Numbered from the stretch's first letter, positions 46,735-55,898 are shown. The stretch is DNA of 64,000 nucleotides from Lysinibacillus sphaericus OT4b.31 (GCF_000392615.1 NZ_KB933398.1:2928702-2992701); one strand, 5' to 3'. The notes: generated from the letters alone by a model not told the origin. Made by a program: numbers and translations.

Positions 46735-48093
46735 TTATTTACTTGTCCCTAATACGTCGTTTTCTTCTAGGAATTTCGTGTTGAATTTCGCAGATTTGAA
46801 TACGTCGTTATTCATTAATGCTTCATGGAATGGAATGGTTGTATTGATGCCAGGTCCAGAAACTTCAAATTCCCCTAGTGCACGATTCATTTTCGCAATG
46901 GCTTCCTCACGCGTATCTGCATGAACGATTAACTTCGCTACCATTGAATCATAGTATGGAGGGATTGTATAGCCTGCATACACAGCAGAGTCAATACGTA
47001 CACCATAACCACCTGGAGTGATATAAGTATCTACAGTACCAGCTGATGGCATAAAGTTTTTGTATGCATTTTCTGCGTTAATACGGCATTCAATTGCCCA
47101 TCCAGTTAATTTAATATCTTCTTGTGCAAATGGAAGCTTTTCACCAGAAGCAATTTTCAATTGTTGTTGTACAAGGTCGACACCAGAAATCATCTCTGTT
47201 ACTGGATGTTCTACTTGAATACGAGTATTCATTTCCATGAAGTAGAACTTGTCTTCCTGATAATCGTAGATGAATTCGATTGTACCAGCACCTTCATAAT
47301 TACATGCCTGTGCTGCCTTCACCGCAGCTGCACCCATTTCAGCACGACGTTCAGAAGATAGTGCAGGAGATGGTGCTTCCTCAACTAATTTCTGCATACG
47401 ACGCTGCACTGTACAGTCACGCTCGCCTAAATGTACGACGTTACCATAACCATCTGCTAAAATTTGAATTTCGCAGTGACGGAAGTATTCGATGAATTTT
47501 TCTAAATATACGCCTGGATTGCCGAATGCTGCAGCAGCCTCTTTTTGCGTAATGTCGATGCCTTTTACAAGGTCTTCTTCTGTACGAGCTACACGGATAC
47601 CTTTACCACCACCACCAGCAGTTGCTTTGATGATAACTGGGTAACCAATTTTAGCAGCCCATTCTTTACCTGTTTCGATATCTGGCACAATACCAGTACC
47701 TGGAACAAGTGGAACATCTGCTGCTTCCATTGTTGTACGCGCAACGTCTTTAATCCCCATGATTTTAATCGAATCAGATGAAGGACCAATGAATTTGATG
47801 CCTGCGTTTTCACATGCTTCAGCGAAGTCAGCGTTTTCCGATACGAAACCGTAACCTGGGTGGATACCGTCTGCACCTGTTTTTTCTGCTACACTAAGTA
47901 AAGCTGGGAAACTAAGGTATGAATCTTTTGATAGTTTAGGACCGATGCAATATGCTTCATCTGCTAATTTCACATGTAATGCGTCTGCGTCTGCTTCAGA
48001 GTATACAGCAACAGATTTGATACCTAGCTCTTTACAAGCACGAATGATTCGTACAGCGATTTCGCCGCGGTTTGCAATTAAAACTTTTTTCAT
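46735..48093 (-). CDS. accC: Acetyl-CoA carboxylase, biotin carboxylase subunit
   Basis: ATP-grasp enzyme that carboxylates the biotin on AccB, the first half-reaction of malonyl-CoA synthesis. The 452 residues include MKKVLIANRGEIAVRIIRAC, HPGYGFVSENADFA, the ATP loop KATAGGGGKGIRVA near 160 and EMNTRIQVEHPVTE near 288. The ATG at 48093 is preceded by AAGGAGTG. It follows accB by 15 bases. It could also serve the orphan carboxyltransferase YqjD (inference). Confidence 0.98.
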   Translation of the reverse strand: MKKVLIANRGEIAVRIIRACKELGIKSVAVYSEADADALHVKLADEAYCIGPKLSKDSYLSFPALLSVAEKTGADGIHPGYGFVSENADFAEACENAGIKFIGPSSDSIKIMGIKDVARTTMEAADVPLVPGTGIVPDIETGKEWAAKIGYPVIIKATAGGGGKGIRVARTEEDLVKGIDITQKEAAAAFGNPGVYLEKFIEYFRHCEIQILADGYGNVVHLGERDCTVQRRMQKLVEEAPSPALSSERRAEMGAAAVKAAQACNYEGAGTIEFIYDYQEDKFYFMEMNTRIQVEHPVTEMISGVDLVQQQLKIASGEKLPFAQEDIKLTGWAIECRINAENAYKNFMPSAGTVDTYITPGGYGVRIDSAVYAGYTIPPYYDSMVAKLIVHADTREEAIAKMNRALGEFEVSGPGINTTIPFHEALMNNDVFKSAKFNTKFLEENDVLGTSK

Positions 48094-48108
48094 GGTTGTA
48101 TACACTCC

Positions 48109-48603
48109 TTACTCAGCTTTTACAAGGAATAATGGTTGACCGTATTCAACTAATTCGCCATCTTTAACAAGTACTTCAACGATTTCACCTTTTACTTCTG
48201 CTTCGATTTCGTTGAACAGTTTCATAGCTTCTACGATACATACGATCATCTCGTCGCCTACTTTGTCGCCCACTTGTACGTAAGCTGGTGATTCTGGGTT
48301 TGGAGCAGCATAGAAAGTACCAACCATTGGAGATACAATTTTATGTAACGATGGGTCGTTGTTTGTTGGTGCTGCTGGAGCTTCTTCTACTTTTGCTGGG
48401 GCTGCTGGTGCTGGAGCTGCTGCTGATGCACTTTGTTGTACAACAGGAGCTGAAACTTCTTTCTTAGGTGCTACAGTTTCAGTAACAACCACACTGTTCT
48501 TTTTTAATTTAACTTTTGCGCCATCTACTTCATAAACGAACTCGTCGATTGAAGAAGAATCTACCAATTTAATGATTTCACGAATTTCTTGAATTTTGAA
48601 CAT
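48109..48603 (-). CDS. accB: Biotin carboxyl carrier protein of acetyl-CoA carboxylase
   Basis: Carries biotin between carboxylase and carboxyltransferase. The 164 residues have an N-terminal dimer segment, an Ala/Pro-rich linker (about residues 48-82) and the biotinyl domain with [14 protein letters not shown], where the lysine (about 128) is biotinylated. AAGGAG precedes the ATG. Confidence 0.98.
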   Translation of the reverse strand: MFKIQEIREIIKLVDSSSIDEFVYEVDGAKVKLKKNSVVVTETVAPKKEVSAPVVQQSASAAAPAPAAPAKVEEAPAAPTNNDPSLHKIVSPMVGTFYAAPNPESPAYVQVGDKVGDEMIVCIVEAMKLFNEIEAEVKGEIVEVLVKDGELVEYGQPLFLVKAE

Positions 48604-48705
48604 GTTTAACTCTCCTTATGAAATAATATCTACTACACCCACTATTCTATATTTATTTCGGTCAATTTGAAATAGTTAAATGAAAATTAAGTAAATCTAA
48701 ACAAA

Positions 48706-48740
48706 ATAAAAGGCTTTCTTTTACTAAACGAAAGCCTTTT
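48706..48740 (-). terminator. Terminator after spoIIIAH
   Basis: A perfect 11-bp stem (48708-48718 with 48730-48740) with a T-rich minus-strand tail, about 60 bases after the spoIIIAH stop. It separates the sporulation operon from accB. Confidence 0.85.
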
Positions 48741-48802
48741 CATTATCCTGATATATAACAACTAATGACTAATAAACAGAATATTCCTTTTTTTCACTAA
48801 TC

Positions 48803-49363
48803 TTAATAGCCGTTGTTTGCACTAAATTTAACTTGCACATCATTGGCGCCTTCCCATTCGCTTTTCACCAAATAAATTATTTCATTTGCTTGTGATTTAG
48901 ATAACTCTTCCGCCATGACAGTGACAGATACTTTTTCTCCGTCCGCTTTAACAAAGGCATCCGAATATCCTAACGATTTAACTAGCATTTCTAACATGGC
49001 TTCCGCTGATTCCTGTTTAATAATCCCATCGATTTCATTGAATGCCTTATTTTTTTCTTCAGCTGTGTATTCTTCAGAGGCAATTTTTTGCGTTAACTGC
49101 TGACGTAATTGACTTCTCTCATCACTTACTTGCATACGCATTTCTTCAAATAAATGACTTGGCGATGATACTTCAGTCGTCACATCTTGTTTGGAAGCCT
49201 CTTGATCTGTTACACCTGTTATCGCTGTTTGCTGTAATGTATCATCTGAAAAAATTGTTAAGCCATTAAATTGTTTTGCTGGGTCAACTAAATAGTATAC
49301 TGAAATTACTGCTACTAGACTTAATAATGTCATAAACCAAACAGTTCTTCTACGCACGCGCAT
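48803..49363 (-). CDS. spoIIIAH: Stage III sporulation protein AH
   Basis: Mother-cell membrane protein whose extracellular ring domain binds forespore SpoIIQ, forming the feeding channel between the two cells. The 186 residues have one membrane helix (about 8-25), a charged linker and a C-terminal ring-building domain (VKSLGYSDAFVKADGEKVSVTV). It is somewhat shorter than the 218-residue B. subtilis protein. Its ATG follows the spoIIIAG stop without a gap. Confidence 0.95.
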   Translation of the reverse strand: MRVRRRTVWFMTLLSLVAVISVYYLVDPAKQFNGLTIFSDDTLQQTAITGVTDQEASKQDVTTEVSSPSHLFEEMRMQVSDERSQLRQQLTQKIASEEYTAEEKNKAFNEIDGIIKQESAEAMLEMLVKSLGYSDAFVKADGEKVSVTVMAEELSKSQANEIIYLVKSEWEGANDVQVKFSANNGY

Positions 49364-49783
49364 TTATTTTTCCCCCTTATTTTCCATTGGAACGATAATA
49401 ATTCGATGAATAGGCAATTGCATCACTTGACTGACGACAGCACGAATTTCATTTTTAATAAAAATATCCGATGCTCCCTCTGAAACAATAAGCATTCCTG
49501 TTACATCTTTCACGCCTTGGTCAGTACCCCTAAAATATTGGCTAAATAGATTATTTTCATCCGTCTCATTTGTCATCTCTCCATAATAAAAATAAACTTT
49601 TACCTCCCCAACACCTTGCATAGCTCGTAGTGTCTTTTCTAGCTTTTCTTCATTTGTAGACGGTGTTACTCGCTCATTTGTTGAATTCGTTTGAAACATA
49701 GGAAACACGATGAAAAGTCCCATGGAGGCAGCAATGAGCATTAAGACCAAAAATGGTGTTGTTTTTTTTCGTACCTTTTCCAC
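49364..49783 (-). CDS. spoIIIAG: Stage III sporulation protein AG, short form
   Basis: Ring-forming component of the SpoIIIA-SpoIIQ channel. The 139 residues have a membrane helix at about 11-30, then a linker and the ring domain (MQGVGEVKVYFYYGE and KDVTGMLIVSEGASD, then IRAVVSQVMQLPIHRIIIVPM), which match the family. B. subtilis AG has 229 residues; the missing part lies mainly in the linker and the inserted beta region of the ring domain. GTG start 14 bases after GGGAGG, a loose fit. It belongs to the AC-AD-AE-AF-AG-AH operon. Confidence 0.88.
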   Translation of the reverse strand: MEKVRKKTTPFLVLMLIAASMGLFIVFPMFQTNSTNERVTPSTNEEKLEKTLRAMQGVGEVKVYFYYGEMTNETDENNLFSQYFRGTDQGVKDVTGMLIVSEGASDIFIKNEIRAVVSQVMQLPIHRIIIVPMENKGEK

Positions 49784-49845
49784 ATCACTTGTACATTGCC
49801 TCCCTTCATCTTCTCTTTTTCAAGTGTATGTACGCTTGTTTCCTC

Positions 49846-49989
49846 CTATGAATTGATAAATGGAATCTTTAATAGCAATTGCAAAAATACTAACGTAATG
49901 ACGAGTTTTGTTAGTGAAATTATCTGCTTATCATCGGTTAGAAACACGAAAAGCTGACAAATAAAGAGCAACGCCAATAAAAGAATCAA
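49846..49989 (-). CDS. spoIIIAF: Miniature SpoIIIAF-like protein (two membrane helices only)
   Basis: A 47-residue hydrophobic protein in the exact place of spoIIIAF. It starts at TTG 49989, a few bases after GGGGGGAG, which lies in the last codons of spoIIIAE; the frame ends before the ribosome site of spoIIIAG. The sequence forms two helices (about 1-15 and 23-42) separated by TDDKQIIS, which I can line up with the N-terminal membrane part of SpoIIIAF. The soluble ring domain, about 120 residues in B. subtilis, is absent. A longer frame reaching 50061 overlaps spoIIIAE and is not likely. The assignment rests on position and a loose alignment. Confidence 0.6.
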   Translation of the reverse strand: MILLLALLFICQLFVFLTDDKQIISLTKLVITLVFLQLLLKIPFINS

Positions 49990-49990
49990 T

Positions 49991-50902
49991 CTATCTCCCC
50001 CCAGCCATAACCTGCACAAAAACGATAAGGAAAAAACAAGAAAACATAAATGAAAAAGCAATTAGAAATGATACTGCACATAATGTAAATAGAGATTTAC
50101 TAACCTGATCAAGTAGTTTACAAATATCATCAAAAGCAATCGGTTCTAAAATAGCAGCTAGCATCTTTAATGAATATGCACTAACAACAAGTTGCACAGT
50201 CGGTACAAACGAAATTGTGATAACAGCTATAAAGGCACTAATACTACTAATAGAAGAAGAAAATTGCGTCATATGCTGAAACATTGAAAAGCTATCGACT
50301 ATAAAAGACCCGACAACTGGAATATTTTCTTCAATAAGTTTTTTCACAGGTTCTGAAACAGCTTTATTGACACTAAATGCCGCAACGCCACTTGCCGACA
50401 TTAAAATGATGTAGCATACGACAGATGCCGAAACGATACTCATAATTGTAAAACGAATAAGATCCGCAATTCTCGAAAAGGATATTTCTTTTACAATGAC
50501 GCTGCAAACATCAAAGACAATGGCAAAAAGCACCCCCGGAATAAGCCACTTACTACTGATGATAGTTAAGACTTGTACAAAAAAGAGTAAAAAAGGCTGC
50601 CAAGAAGCAATGGCTGTAATACTACTAGATAGAAGAAAGCTTGATGTTAGAATTGGATAGAATGCCGTGAAGATATGCGAAAGTCCCTGTGCAATTTGAT
50701 CGATTAAATTGAATGAATTGACCACCACAGGGCCGATTGTCGCTAACACAATGAGAAAAAAAAGGATCCTTGTCCCATTTTCAAACTCAGGTAGCACCAT
50801 ATTGACAATAAGAATAATAATGACGTAGCCACACAAAATGAGTGTCATTTTGAGCAAGAGAAAAAAAGGATCTATCAAAAACGACAGTAGTTGCTCCTGC
50901 AA
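49991..50902 (-). CDS. spoIIIAE: Stage III sporulation protein AE, N-terminally compact
   Basis: Polytopic mother-cell membrane protein of the SpoIIIA complex, thought to form part of the transport channel. The 303 residues carry about eight hydrophobic helices and the family pieces ENIPVVGSFIVDSFSMF and LEPIAFDDICKLLDQ. B. subtilis SpoIIIAE has about 399 residues; here the frame starts at TTG 50902, seven bases after AAGGAGCG and directly behind spoIIIAD, so the first roughly 95 residues (signal and extracellular part) are missing by design, not by frameshift. Confidence 0.9.
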   Translation of the reverse strand: MQEQLLSFLIDPFFLLLKMTLILCGYVIIILIVNMVLPEFENGTRILFFLIVLATIGPVVVNSFNLIDQIAQGLSHIFTAFYPILTSSFLLSSSITAIASWQPFLLFFVQVLTIISSKWLIPGVLFAIVFDVCSVIVKEISFSRIADLIRFTIMSIVSASVVCYIILMSASGVAAFSVNKAVSEPVKKLIEENIPVVGSFIVDSFSMFQHMTQFSSSISSISAFIAVITISFVPTVQLVVSAYSLKMLAAILEPIAFDDICKLLDQVSKSLFTLCAVSFLIAFSFMFSCFFLIVFVQVMAGGR

Positions 50903-50915
50903 TGTTATTCGCTCC

Positions 50916-51293
50916 TTAGCTTATCCTTTGTAAAATGGCCGACACCTCCTGTAAAACAGCCAAAAATTCTTTGAACCAGTACAACAAAATAACAATTTTC
51001 ACCGCGTCAAAAACCAAGCCCCCGAGTACTTTATAGCTATGTTCAACAAGCAACATAGACACCCATTGCCCTACATAAAAAAGGCTAGCACTCATGACAA
51101 TAGCTTTTGCATAAGGCAAAAAGGCTAACATTTCGAGGAGCTGTTTCACGAGTGGCAATAGGAGTGTCGAAAACAATAAACTGAACAGTAAAAACGAAAA
51201 CATTACACTAATGAGCGCATGGAGTGGTTTTATAACTTCTTTTATAAGCAATAATAAAAGCAGCATGACAACAGCGACAATGACAATTTCCAT
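50916..51293 (-). CDS. spoIIIAD: Stage III sporulation protein AD
   Basis: Small membrane protein of the SpoIIIA complex. The 125 residues hold about four helices with KEVIKPLHALISVMF and the end segment LGGLVFDAVKIVILLYWFKEF. Close to the 133 residues of B. subtilis AD. It follows spoIIIAC by five bases. Confidence 0.88.
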   Translation of the reverse strand: MEIVIVAVVMLLLLLLIKEVIKPLHALISVMFSFLLFSLLFSTLLLPLVKQLLEMLAFLPYAKAIVMSASLFYVGQWVSMLLVEHSYKVLGGLVFDAVKIVILLYWFKEFLAVLQEVSAILQRIS

Positions 51294-51298
51294 CTACA

Positions 51299-51508
51299 TT
51301 ACCCAGAAGAGGTAAGCCATTGAAAGAAGGTTAAAATTTCATTGAAAAATATCCGTAAAAATCGCAGTAATTCTGCTGTCATATATAAGTAAGCAATGAA
51401 AAATAAGAAAAACGAAAACTCTTTCTTCCCTGTTTGATCAAAGAAAACATGAAGAAGCGCAACGACTAGTCCCACTCCAGCGACTCTTAATACGTCTTGT
51501 AATTCCAT
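51299..51508 (-). CDS. spoIIIAC: Stage III sporulation protein AC
   Basis: 69-residue membrane protein with two helices; AGVGLVVALLHVFFDQTGKKEF is the typical first helix and loop. Length equals B. subtilis AC. GAGGGGG precedes the ATG. It is the first gene of the operon here: spoIIIAA and spoIIIAB, which precede it in B. subtilis, are not present upstream, where a terminator and repeat sequence follow. Confidence 0.92.
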   Translation of the reverse strand: MELQDVLRVAGVGLVVALLHVFFDQTGKKEFSFFLFFIAYLYMTAELLRFLRIFFNEILTFFQWLTSSG

Positions 51509-51549
51509 TCATACGCCCCCTCGTGTACAGCAATATATGTCGCTAGCCC

Positions 51550-51585
51550 AAAAAAAAGACCTCTATACAGACGTATAGAGATCTT
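51550..51585 (-). terminator. Strong terminator upstream of spoIIIAC
   Basis: A 13-bp stem (51557-51569 with 51573-51585, one mismatch) followed on the minus strand by eight T residues. It ends the transcript of the upstream nitronate monooxygenase gene and isolates the spoIIIA operon, whose promoter must lie in the 40 bases up to spoIIIAC. Confidence 0.9.
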
Positions 51586-51639
51586 AGTATGAAAATATTT
51601 AAGTTTCTTTTTAAATTGCGCTAGTATCATTTACACCCT

Positions 51640-51750
51640 TAAGCCATGGAGACATTGAGCCCACCAGATGGTTGGTTTCTTATGCATGCCACAGAATTTG
51701 GCGACTATAGACAGAGTTCTTGTGGGCAAGTGGGTGTAAGTCAACTGAAC
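51640..51750. repeat. Dispersed repeat fragment between nitronate monooxygenase and spoIIIAC
   Basis: On the minus strand GTTCAGTTGACTTACACCCAC (51725-51745) resembles GGTCAGTAATACACCCAC at 57034-57050. Both lie next to nitronate monooxygenase genes. No gene is seen in this stretch. Confidence 0.35.
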
Positions 51751-51761
51751 ATGAGCTAAAA

Positions 51762-52763
51762 TTAAATTAACTTTGCAATAATGTCTTTCACAGAGCCCGG
51801 TTGCACTAAATAACTATTTTCGCCCATCCACATTGATAAGTATTGAGAATTTCCTTGCTCTGCACTTTCCTTACGAATAGTAGACGTTAAATAATGTTGC
51901 AGTGGATACGGTGCTACAACCGCATCCTTCATACGTTCAGAAAAATCATTAGCTAAACCGCGTGCCGGTTTGCCGGTAAAGGCACGAGTAACAGTCGTCT
52001 GCTGTGCTTTTGATTCAAGTATAGCATTTTTATATACTGGCGAAATTTCGCATTCATCTGCCACTAAAAGGGCTGTACCAATCTGTATAGCCTGCGCACC
52101 ATGTGCTAATGCCGTAGTCACATCTTCTTTAGAGACTATACCACCTGCTACAATGATGGGAATGGTAATTTTCCCTGCAACTTGTTGTAGTAAATCATGA
52201 CGTGCGATTAACTGCATAGGCTCAGTAAAGGAGCCTCGATGTCCGCCGGCTTCCCCACCTTGTAAAACCACAGCATCCATGCCTGCTTCCTCCACACACT
52301 TCGCTTCATGCAATGTGGTAGCCGTACCGATAACATAAACATTATTTTCTTTAAGACGACGAATGACATCTGCTGACGGGATGCCAAATGTAAATGAGCA
52401 AATCGCTACACCTTCATCCAGCACCGCTTGGACTTGTCCTTCAAAAACTTCCGATGACACTACACTTTGAACAGGTGATAGACCAAGCTCGTCATAAAAC
52501 GGTTGTAGCGCCATACGTGCATTCTGAAGTACTTCCACATCAATACGTGGTTCCTCCTGCACAAATAAATTTACCCCAAATGGCTTATGCGTAAGTTTCT
52601 TAACCTGCTGAATAAAGCTTTTCGTTTGCTCTCCATCTAAATAGCCTGCTCCAATAGAGCCTAAAATCCCGGCATCTGCACAAGCTGCAACAAACTTTGG
52701 CGATGTAACCCCAGCCATGGGCGCTTGAATAATTGGATATTGAAGCTCAAATTTATGTAACAT
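51762..52763 (-). CDS. Nitronate monooxygenase family flavoprotein
   Basis: FMN-dependent TIM-barrel enzyme related to nitronate monooxygenase (former 2-nitropropane dioxygenase) and FabK. The 333 residues begin with PIIQAPMAGVTSPKFVAACA, contain GEAGGHRGSF, the usual AGGHxG with active His near 176, and the phosphate-binding VAGGIVSKEDV and AIQIGTALLVADE. The ATG at 52763 has AAGGAGTG upstream. The real substrate may be propionate-3-nitronate; FabK is less likely without a fatty-acid gene context. It is inserted between efp and the spoIIIA genes compared with B. subtilis. Confidence 0.88.
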   Translation of the reverse strand: MLHKFELQYPIIQAPMAGVTSPKFVAACADAGILGSIGAGYLDGEQTKSFIQQVKKLTHKPFGVNLFVQEEPRIDVEVLQNARMALQPFYDELGLSPVQSVVSSEVFEGQVQAVLDEGVAICSFTFGIPSADVIRRLKENNVYVIGTATTLHEAKCVEEAGMDAVVLQGGEAGGHRGSFTEPMQLIARHDLLQQVAGKITIPIIVAGGIVSKEDVTTALAHGAQAIQIGTALLVADECEISPVYKNAILESKAQQTTVTRAFTGKPARGLANDFSERMKDAVVAPYPLQHYLTSTIRKESAEQGNSQYLSMWMGENSYLVQPGSVKDIIAKLI

Positions 52764-52919
52764 AGCATTCACTCCTTACTTTTATTGTAAACTTTTCTTC
52801 CACATATGACCATCTATCTGATGATAGAAACAAACGATTAAATATTAAAAAAGACAATTGTTCGTCTATCTATTCTCATAATTTGCAATCAAAAAGTCAT
52901 AAATGTATAAAGAATATGT

Positions 52920-52949
52920 AAAAACCTACTCTTTTTAGTAAAGAGTAGG
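52920..52949 (-). terminator. Terminator after efp
   Basis: A perfect 10-bp stem (52925-52934 with 52940-52949) with a five-base loop, followed by TTTTT on the minus strand, 15 bases after the efp stop. Confidence 0.92.
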
Positions 52950-52964
52950 CTTGATATACGTTGA

Positions 52965-53522
52965 TTACGCGCGAGATACGTAAGAAGAATCCGTTGTATT
53001 GATAATTAAAACATCACCTTGGTTGACGAAGAATGGTACTTGGACGATAAGACCTGTTTGAAGAGTTGCAGGTTTAGTACCGCCTGAAGCTGTATCTCCT
53101 TTAATACCTGGTTCTGTTTCAGTTACTTCTAGCTCAACAGTATTTGGTAATTCTACACCAAGCATTTCACCTTGATAAGATTGGATGTGTACTTCCATAT
53201 TTTCTTTAAGGAACTTTAACTCATACTCAATTGCAGAGGATGCTAATTCTGATTGATCATAAGATTCCATATCCATGAAGACATGCTCGTCACCTTGTGC
53301 ATATAAATACTGCATTTTACGGTTATCAATTTGTGCTTTTTCAACTTTCTCACCAGCACGGAAAGTTTTTTCTTGTACGTTACCATTACGAAGGTTACGT
53401 AATTTTGAGCGCACGAATGCAGCACCTTTACCTGGTTTTACGTGTTGGAAATCCATAACACGGTATAGTTGGCCATCAACAATAATTGTTAGACCTGTTC
53501 GGAAATCGTTTACTGAAATCAT
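52965..53522 (-). CDS. efp: Elongation factor P
   Basis: tRNA-shaped factor that relieves ribosome stalling at proline stretches. 185 residues in three beta domains; the tip loop [16 protein letters not shown] holds the lysine (about residue 32) that is modified in bacilli, and [14 protein letters not shown] is the conserved domain III signature. GGAGG precedes the ATG. Last gene of aroQ-peptidase-efp. Confidence 0.98.
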   Translation of the reverse strand: MISVNDFRTGLTIIVDGQLYRVMDFQHVKPGKGAAFVRSKLRNLRNGNVQEKTFRAGEKVEKAQIDNRKMQYLYAQGDEHVFMDMESYDQSELASSAIEYELKFLKENMEVHIQSYQGEMLGVELPNTVELEVTETEPGIKGDTASGGTKPATLQTGLIVQVPFFVNQGDVLIINTTDSSYVSRA

Positions 53523-53539
53523 TTGTTTTCCTCCATTGT

Positions 53540-54601
53540 TTATAAAATGATGAGTTCTTTTGACGAATGCGTTAGGAGTTCATTACCTGTCTCTGTGATT
53601 AAAATATCGTCCTCGATACGTAGACCACCGATTCCCGGTAAATAAACACCTGGTTCAATCGTTACGGCCATGCCCGGCTCTAATACCGTTTCTGAACGCA
53701 TCGATAAGCCAGGGCCTTCATGTACTTCAAGACCAATGCCATGTCCTAATGAATGACCAAATGCCTCGCCATAGCCTTTTTCTGTTAAGTAGTCACGTGC
53801 AATCGCATCTGCCTGAATACCTGTTAATCCAGGACCCACTTTTTCAAGTGCTAAAAGTTGTGAAGCAAGTACTGCATTGTACATATCTACTAATTTTGCA
53901 GATGGTTCGCCAACAGCTACTGTACGTGTCATATCAGAGATATAGCCATTGTAAAGTGCGCCATAATCTAGTGTGACAAAGTCGCCTTTTTCAATTACTT
54001 TATCTGTTGCAACACCATGAGGTAATGCTGAACGAAGACCAGACGCGACGATTGTATCAAATGAGGACTGCGTAGCCCCTTGTTTACGCATGAAAAATTC
54101 TAATTCATTCGAAACCTCAAGCTCAGTTTTCCCCGGCTTGATGAAGTCTATAATATGTGTAAATGCGTGATCAGCAATTTCACACGCAACCTTAATAATA
54201 TTAATCTCTTGTTCCGTCTTAATCAAGCGAATTTTTTCAATTAGTCCAGAAACAGGTACTAAATCCGTTTGAATCACATTTTTGTATAGCTCATATGTGC
54301 CATAGCTTACAGCATCTTTCTCAAAGCCCAATAATTTGATGCCCATTGCTTTTACTTGTGTTGCTATTTCTTCGAGGATTGTCGCTTCATGTTTTACGAT
54401 GCGGAAATCCTTGATTTGAGCAGCCGCTTGTTCAGTGTAACGGAAATCTGTGATAAACACAGCATCGTTTTGTGATACAATCGCTACACCCGCTGTCCCT
54501 GTAAAGCCAGTCATATAACGACGGTTGTACTCGTTCGTAATTAAAATACCCTCGATGTTTTGTTCTTGTAGTGCTTTACGAAGCTTTTGTAATTTTAACA
54601 T
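53540..54601 (-). CDS. yqhT: Xaa-Pro aminopeptidase/dipeptidase (M24B)
   Basis: Metallopeptidase that cleaves peptides before proline. The 353 residues have an N-terminal creatinase-like domain and a pita-bread catalytic domain with metal ligands in [19 protein letters not shown] (two Asp), [15 protein letters not shown] (His) and [13 protein letters not shown] (Glu). GGGGAG precedes the ATG. It lies between aroQ and efp as yqhT does in B. subtilis. Confidence 0.95.
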   Translation of the reverse strand: MLKLQKLRKALQEQNIEGILITNEYNRRYMTGFTGTAGVAIVSQNDAVFITDFRYTEQAAAQIKDFRIVKHEATILEEIATQVKAMGIKLLGFEKDAVSYGTYELYKNVIQTDLVPVSGLIEKIRLIKTEQEINIIKVACEIADHAFTHIIDFIKPGKTELEVSNELEFFMRKQGATQSSFDTIVASGLRSALPHGVATDKVIEKGDFVTLDYGALYNGYISDMTRTVAVGEPSAKLVDMYNAVLASQLLALEKVGPGLTGIQADAIARDYLTEKGYGEAFGHSLGHGIGLEVHEGPGLSMRSETVLEPGMAVTIEPGVYLPGIGGLRIEDDILITETGNELLTHSSKELIIL

Positions 54602-54602
54602 G

Positions 54603-55037
54603 TTATTTCTCCCCTTCGATGAATGTGCGTAGCGCTAGCTCGTAGCCTTTTGTACCTAGACCGCAAATCTGGCCGATGCAAGCTGGTGCAAGATAAGAAT
54701 GATGGCGGAAAGCCTCACGTTTATGGATATTCGAAATATGTACCTCTATAACTGGCACTGAAATCCCTGCAATTGCATCATGTAACGCAATGCTCGTATG
54801 TGTATAAGCACCAGGATTAAAAATAATACCATCATATTTTTCGTCTTCTGCCTCATGCACCCAATCAACTAGCTCTCCCTCATGATTGGATTGACGAAAC
54901 TCAACTGTTGCACCGAGAGTTGCCGCAAGATTCCGAACATTTTTTTTCACATCATCTAACGTTTCATGTCCGTAAATATGCGGCTCTCGTTTACCCAGCC
55001 GATTTAAATTAGGGCCATTTAAACATAATAACTTCAC
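54603..55037 (-). CDS. aroQ: 3-dehydroquinate dehydratase, type II
   Basis: Shikimate pathway enzyme removing water from 3-dehydroquinate. The 144 residues start [21 protein letters not shown] with the catalytic Tyr/Arg, and contain [17 protein letters not shown] and [23 protein letters not shown] start after AAAGAGGCG. One base separates it from the peptidase gene. Confidence 0.97.
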   Translation of the reverse strand: MKLLCLNGPNLNRLGKREPHIYGHETLDDVKKNVRNLAATLGATVEFRQSNHEGELVDWVHEAEDEKYDGIIFNPGAYTHTSIALHDAIAGISVPVIEVHISNIHKREAFRHHSYLAPACIGQICGLGTKGYELALRTFIEGEK

Positions 55038-55099
55038 GCAATATTCGCCTCTTTCTATGTACTTGCACTTTATTTTATCACACCCGTTGCATACGGCAA

Positions 55100-55525
55100 C
55101 TAATTTCCTTTTTGTGCAGTATGCTCTTTCTGGTGAAAATTTGCTGTTTCAAGTAGGAACCGTAATAAGCAAATTACCACGACCATGAAGGGAATTGATA
55201 ATTTTTTAAAAGAGGCAGACTGTAAAGGCAAATCAAGGATAATCCATTCTAAAGTAATGGTAAAAATAAGACCAAGTAAAAAAGACGTCAGCACCGCTGG
55301 TATAATATGGACATATTGCAAAGTAACATACAAAAAGAAACCACATAAAAATAAAACGAATGTTAGAAAGCTCCACTGAAATAATTTCGAACTATCTTCA
55401 AACAACTCCCACTTCTTATAAAACCCTATCGGACTCCAATCAATTAAATGAAAGAACTGAAGCGCTCTCAAGCACAATACTAGCGTAAGCGCACCTACAA
55501 TTGATGTTATACTCGCTATTTTCAA
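55100..55525 (-). CDS. yqhR: YqhR-like membrane protein
   Basis: A 141-residue membrane protein with four hydrophobic helices (about 8-25, 50-68, 73-97 and 108-126). TTG start with AGGAGGG six bases upstream. It lies between aroQ and yqhQ, the place of yqhR in B. subtilis, and topology and length agree with that family (the B. subtilis one is a conserved membrane protein of unknown function). The identification depends mostly on position. Confidence 0.7.
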   Translation of the reverse strand: MKIASITSIVGALTLVLCLRALQFFHLIDWSPIGFYKKWELFEDSSKLFQWSFLTFVLFLCGFFLYVTLQYVHIIPAVLTSFLLGLIFTITLEWIILDLPLQSASFKKLSIPFMVVVICLLRFLLETANFHQKEHTAQKGN

Positions 55526-55567
55526 GCATATCCCTCCTAAATGTGAACGACTCAGTTCTTTCGATTT

Positions 55568-55898
55568 GAGCGTGATGAGCCTATTACCGCAGCGAAGTGT
55601 TCAACGCTTTGGAACCGGGCGTTATGGGTTATTGGTTATAGATCTAAGCGCTGAACGGACTGGGCCTGTGTGTTAAGCGGTTTGGCCTGAGCGGTAAACC
55701 ATTGCACCCGAGCGCTTCTGGGCTCGACCCGAGCGGTAAGCGGTTGGACCTGAGCGCTTCTTGGCTTCACACGAGCGGTAAACCGGTGGACACGAGCGCT
55801 TCTGGGCTTCACACGAGCGGTAAACCGGTGGACACGAGCGCTTCTTGGCTTCACCCGAGCATTTATCACCTCAACCTGAGCGTTACGCAACATACTAC
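55568..55898. repeat. 21-bp tandem repeat tract (42-bp higher-order period)
   Basis: Units of exactly 21 bases run from 55689 to 55877: alternating GAGCGCTTCTKGGCTYSACMC and GAGCGGTAAACCGGTGGACAC types, so the tract also has a 42-base period. Degenerate units extend left to 55568 (with 55668-55688 still 21 bases) and right to about 55898. Because 21 is a multiple of three, the tract is open in frames of both strands and gives heptad peptides (ARVKPRS/ARVHRFT or SASGLHT), without ribosome sites. I regard it as non-coding. It fills the gap between the diverging yqhR and yqhQ genes. Confidence 0.9.
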
